Translations under genes and position numbers: made by a program
Notes under the pieces: generated by a model
What the model was told of the DNA's origin: nothing
Databases searched by the model: none
Seen by the model: the letters and a program-made list of their open reading frames with translations, nothing else
Assembly (NCBI GenBank): GCA_030849805.1
Contig: JASANZ010002030.1
Location: 1-36,749 of the forward strand
Reading direction: 5' to 3'
Source of the DNA: Sergeia podlipaevii
Taxonomy: Eukaryota; Euglenozoa; Kinetoplastea; Trypanosomatida; Trypanosomatidae
Length of the DNA: 36,749 nucleotides
In this document: positions 35,538-36,749 of the stretch, piece by piece
How positions within the stretch are numbered: position 1 is the stretch's first letter
How the letters are laid out: every line of letters starts with the position of its first letter

Positions 35538-36480
35538 TCACATCTTATCGTACTTATACTTGAGGTTTGCCAACTCATGTAACTTCTCATACGTGCCAGT
35601 CATCACTGAGAGCATTCCACCCACGGCAAGATGGAAAATCGGCTCCCACACCGCCAATGCGAGTTCTGTGAGGCTGTCAGTGATGCCAAAGTACAGCTGA
35701 GGGGAGAGCGCCTCCGCAGTGGCGGGGCCACCTGCGCTTATGTAGATGGATCGAACACGATGATGATATATAGCCATGGAAAGCACCCAGTAAGTTGCCG
35801 GCCACACCGAGATAGACGCAAGCACGCGGTGAAAGAGGGGGCCATTACGCCAAATGTACAGTGCAAAGCCACGCAGCGAGTTGTCCTCCACTACCTTCTC
35901 TTCCTCTTTATCGGCGCCATCACTGGGGCTTGAGTGGGGAGTACCACCACCTACCTCCCTGACGCCGCNACAACACGACCGAGCCAAGCATGGAAAGACG
36001 ACCACCAAGGGGCACCGTGTAGCGCATTGCAGAGGCACCTTCACTCCTAGCGAAAAAATTCTGCAGCTGCTGTCTTTCTGTTTGCCAGGCGATGCCCTCT
36101 GTGTGCTCTCGAAGCTTCTGAGCAGCGGAGCCGATACCAGTGGCACGCGGCTGCGCTGTGATCTTGTCCGCATCACGGATGTAACTAGGAAGTGGATTCT
36201 TGCCAGTGCTAGAGGACTCATTAAGAACTCGCTCAAGCCCGTCCATTCTTGAAACATAGACCAGCGAGGAGTTTCCAAAAAAGAGGCCAAGATATACAAT
36301 GGCGATGAGAAGGTGCACGCAAGCGATTACCTTCATGAACTGCACGCTAACACGGAGTGCACCAGCGAAGTGGCGTATCACTTCTTCTTGCTCACTAGTG
36401 CTGAGAGCATCATCGTTATCCACGAGTCGGGCAATACGTTTCCGAGAGGACTCCTGAGCGTTTGTTTGACGATAGCGCAT
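35538..36480 (-). CDS. Polytopic membrane protein, frame broken at one ambiguous base
   Basis: A gene split over two frames that meet at the only N in the window (35969). The 5' part starts at ATG 36480-36478 (MRYRQTNAQESS) and is read to about residue 170. The 3' part runs in the next frame to TGA at 35540-35538 (ending LKYKYDKM). The span is 943 bases, one more than a multiple of three. Dropping the N gives one continuous frame of 313 residues, and the junction falls in a hydrophobic segment, so this is most likely an assembly or base-call error rather than a real lesion. Predicted membrane segments: about 46-68 (VQFMKVIACVHLLIAIVYLG), about 160-175, about 203-236 and about 272-300. The N-terminus is charged and probably faces the cytosol. 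Family not recognised. Confidence 0.75.
35969..35969. other. Single ambiguous base (N) causing an apparent frameshift
   Basis: The sole N in the window sits where the two halves of the membrane-protein gene change frame. It is best explained as a surplus position. Confidence 0.9.
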
Positions 36481-36749
36481 AGATGAATATATTTATCTAT
36501 ATTCTTTCTCTTCCTGTTGTCCCTCTTCCACCTGTGTAAAGTTGTCGGTTTCCACTTTTCGCTTTTCTCCAACAAATGGCAGCTCAAAAAAATTTTTTTT
36601 TTTTCTTTTTAAAATGAGAATGATAATGGTGGTACAGGTGATAAATTTTTCTAGATTTCTGTAAATCTGTTGCCTTGAAAGGATACTGCCCGTGTATCTC
36701 TTGTGTGCACTGGTGCGAGACAAAAAGAAAAATGGGGGCGGGAGGGGGG
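36481..36749. other. Right window edge, leader of the membrane-protein gene
   Basis: About 270 bases of AT-rich sequence, ending in a G-rich run (GGGGGCGGGAGGGGGG). A T-rich tract on the minus strand upstream of an AG near 36584-36583 could be the trans-splice acceptor. No gene is seen. Confidence 0.5.

Noticed and set aside
1..36749. Stop-codon reassignment, as in Blastocrithidia
   Set aside because: TAA, TGA and TAG each end genes here, and no in-frame stop interrupts the recognised domains.
1..36749. Mobile elements, telomere repeats or a strand-switch region
   Set aside because: No reverse transcriptase, transposase, TTAGGG array or change of coding strand was seen.

Overview
The window looks like a piece of a kinetoplastid (trypanosomatid) nuclear chromosome. 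Twelve long, apparently intron-free protein genes all lie head-to-tail on the minus strand, as in a polycistronic directional gene cluster. They are separated by AT-rich, microsatellite-loaded spacers of about 0.5-1.6 kb. Several starts are preceded, on the sense strand, by a polypyrimidine tract plus AG of the kind used for spliced-leader trans-splicing. All three standard stop codons terminate genes and none is read through, so the code is standard. No tRNA, rRNA, transposon, CRISPR array or telomere repeat was recognised. The genus cannot be fixed from the sequence alone.

Layout in transcription order (right to left): a small polytopic membrane protein with a frame break at an ambiguous base (36480-35538); a charged protein with a possible C-terminal RRM-like fold (34977-33739); a basic, probably nucleolar protein (32900-31173); a very large AMP deaminase (30029-24570); free methionine-R-sulfoxide reductase (24065-23496); a probable mitochondrial protein of unknown function (22541-20751); a KATNAL2-like katanin AAA ATPase with LisH (19119-17362); a divergent actin-like protein (16651-15302); tRNA (guanine26-N2)-dimethyltransferase Trm1 (14770-12536); a GT25-family glycosyltransferase (11682-10846); a 2125-residue coiled-coil protein with a segment like the axonemal dynein light-chain domain (10294-3917); and a leucine-rich-repeat protein (2823-79). 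In kinetoplastids neighbours in a cluster need not share a pathway. Still, four of the twelve (katanin-like, actin-like, dynein-light-chain-like, LRR) suggest cytoskeleton or flagellum roles.

The most interesting object is the AMP deaminase. Its 1819 residues hold two deaminase-fold halves in tandem. The C-terminal half keeps the zinc ligands and catalytic Glu but has Gly where the family has the second Asp of the TDDP motif. The N-terminal half can be aligned block by block with the C-terminal half but has lost the metal-binding histidines and the first Asp, while keeping the second Asp and the Pro. It therefore looks like an internally duplicated pseudoenzyme-enzyme fusion.

Several open frames run upstream of the first ATG through non-ATG codons. 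For those genes I set the start at the first in-frame ATG.
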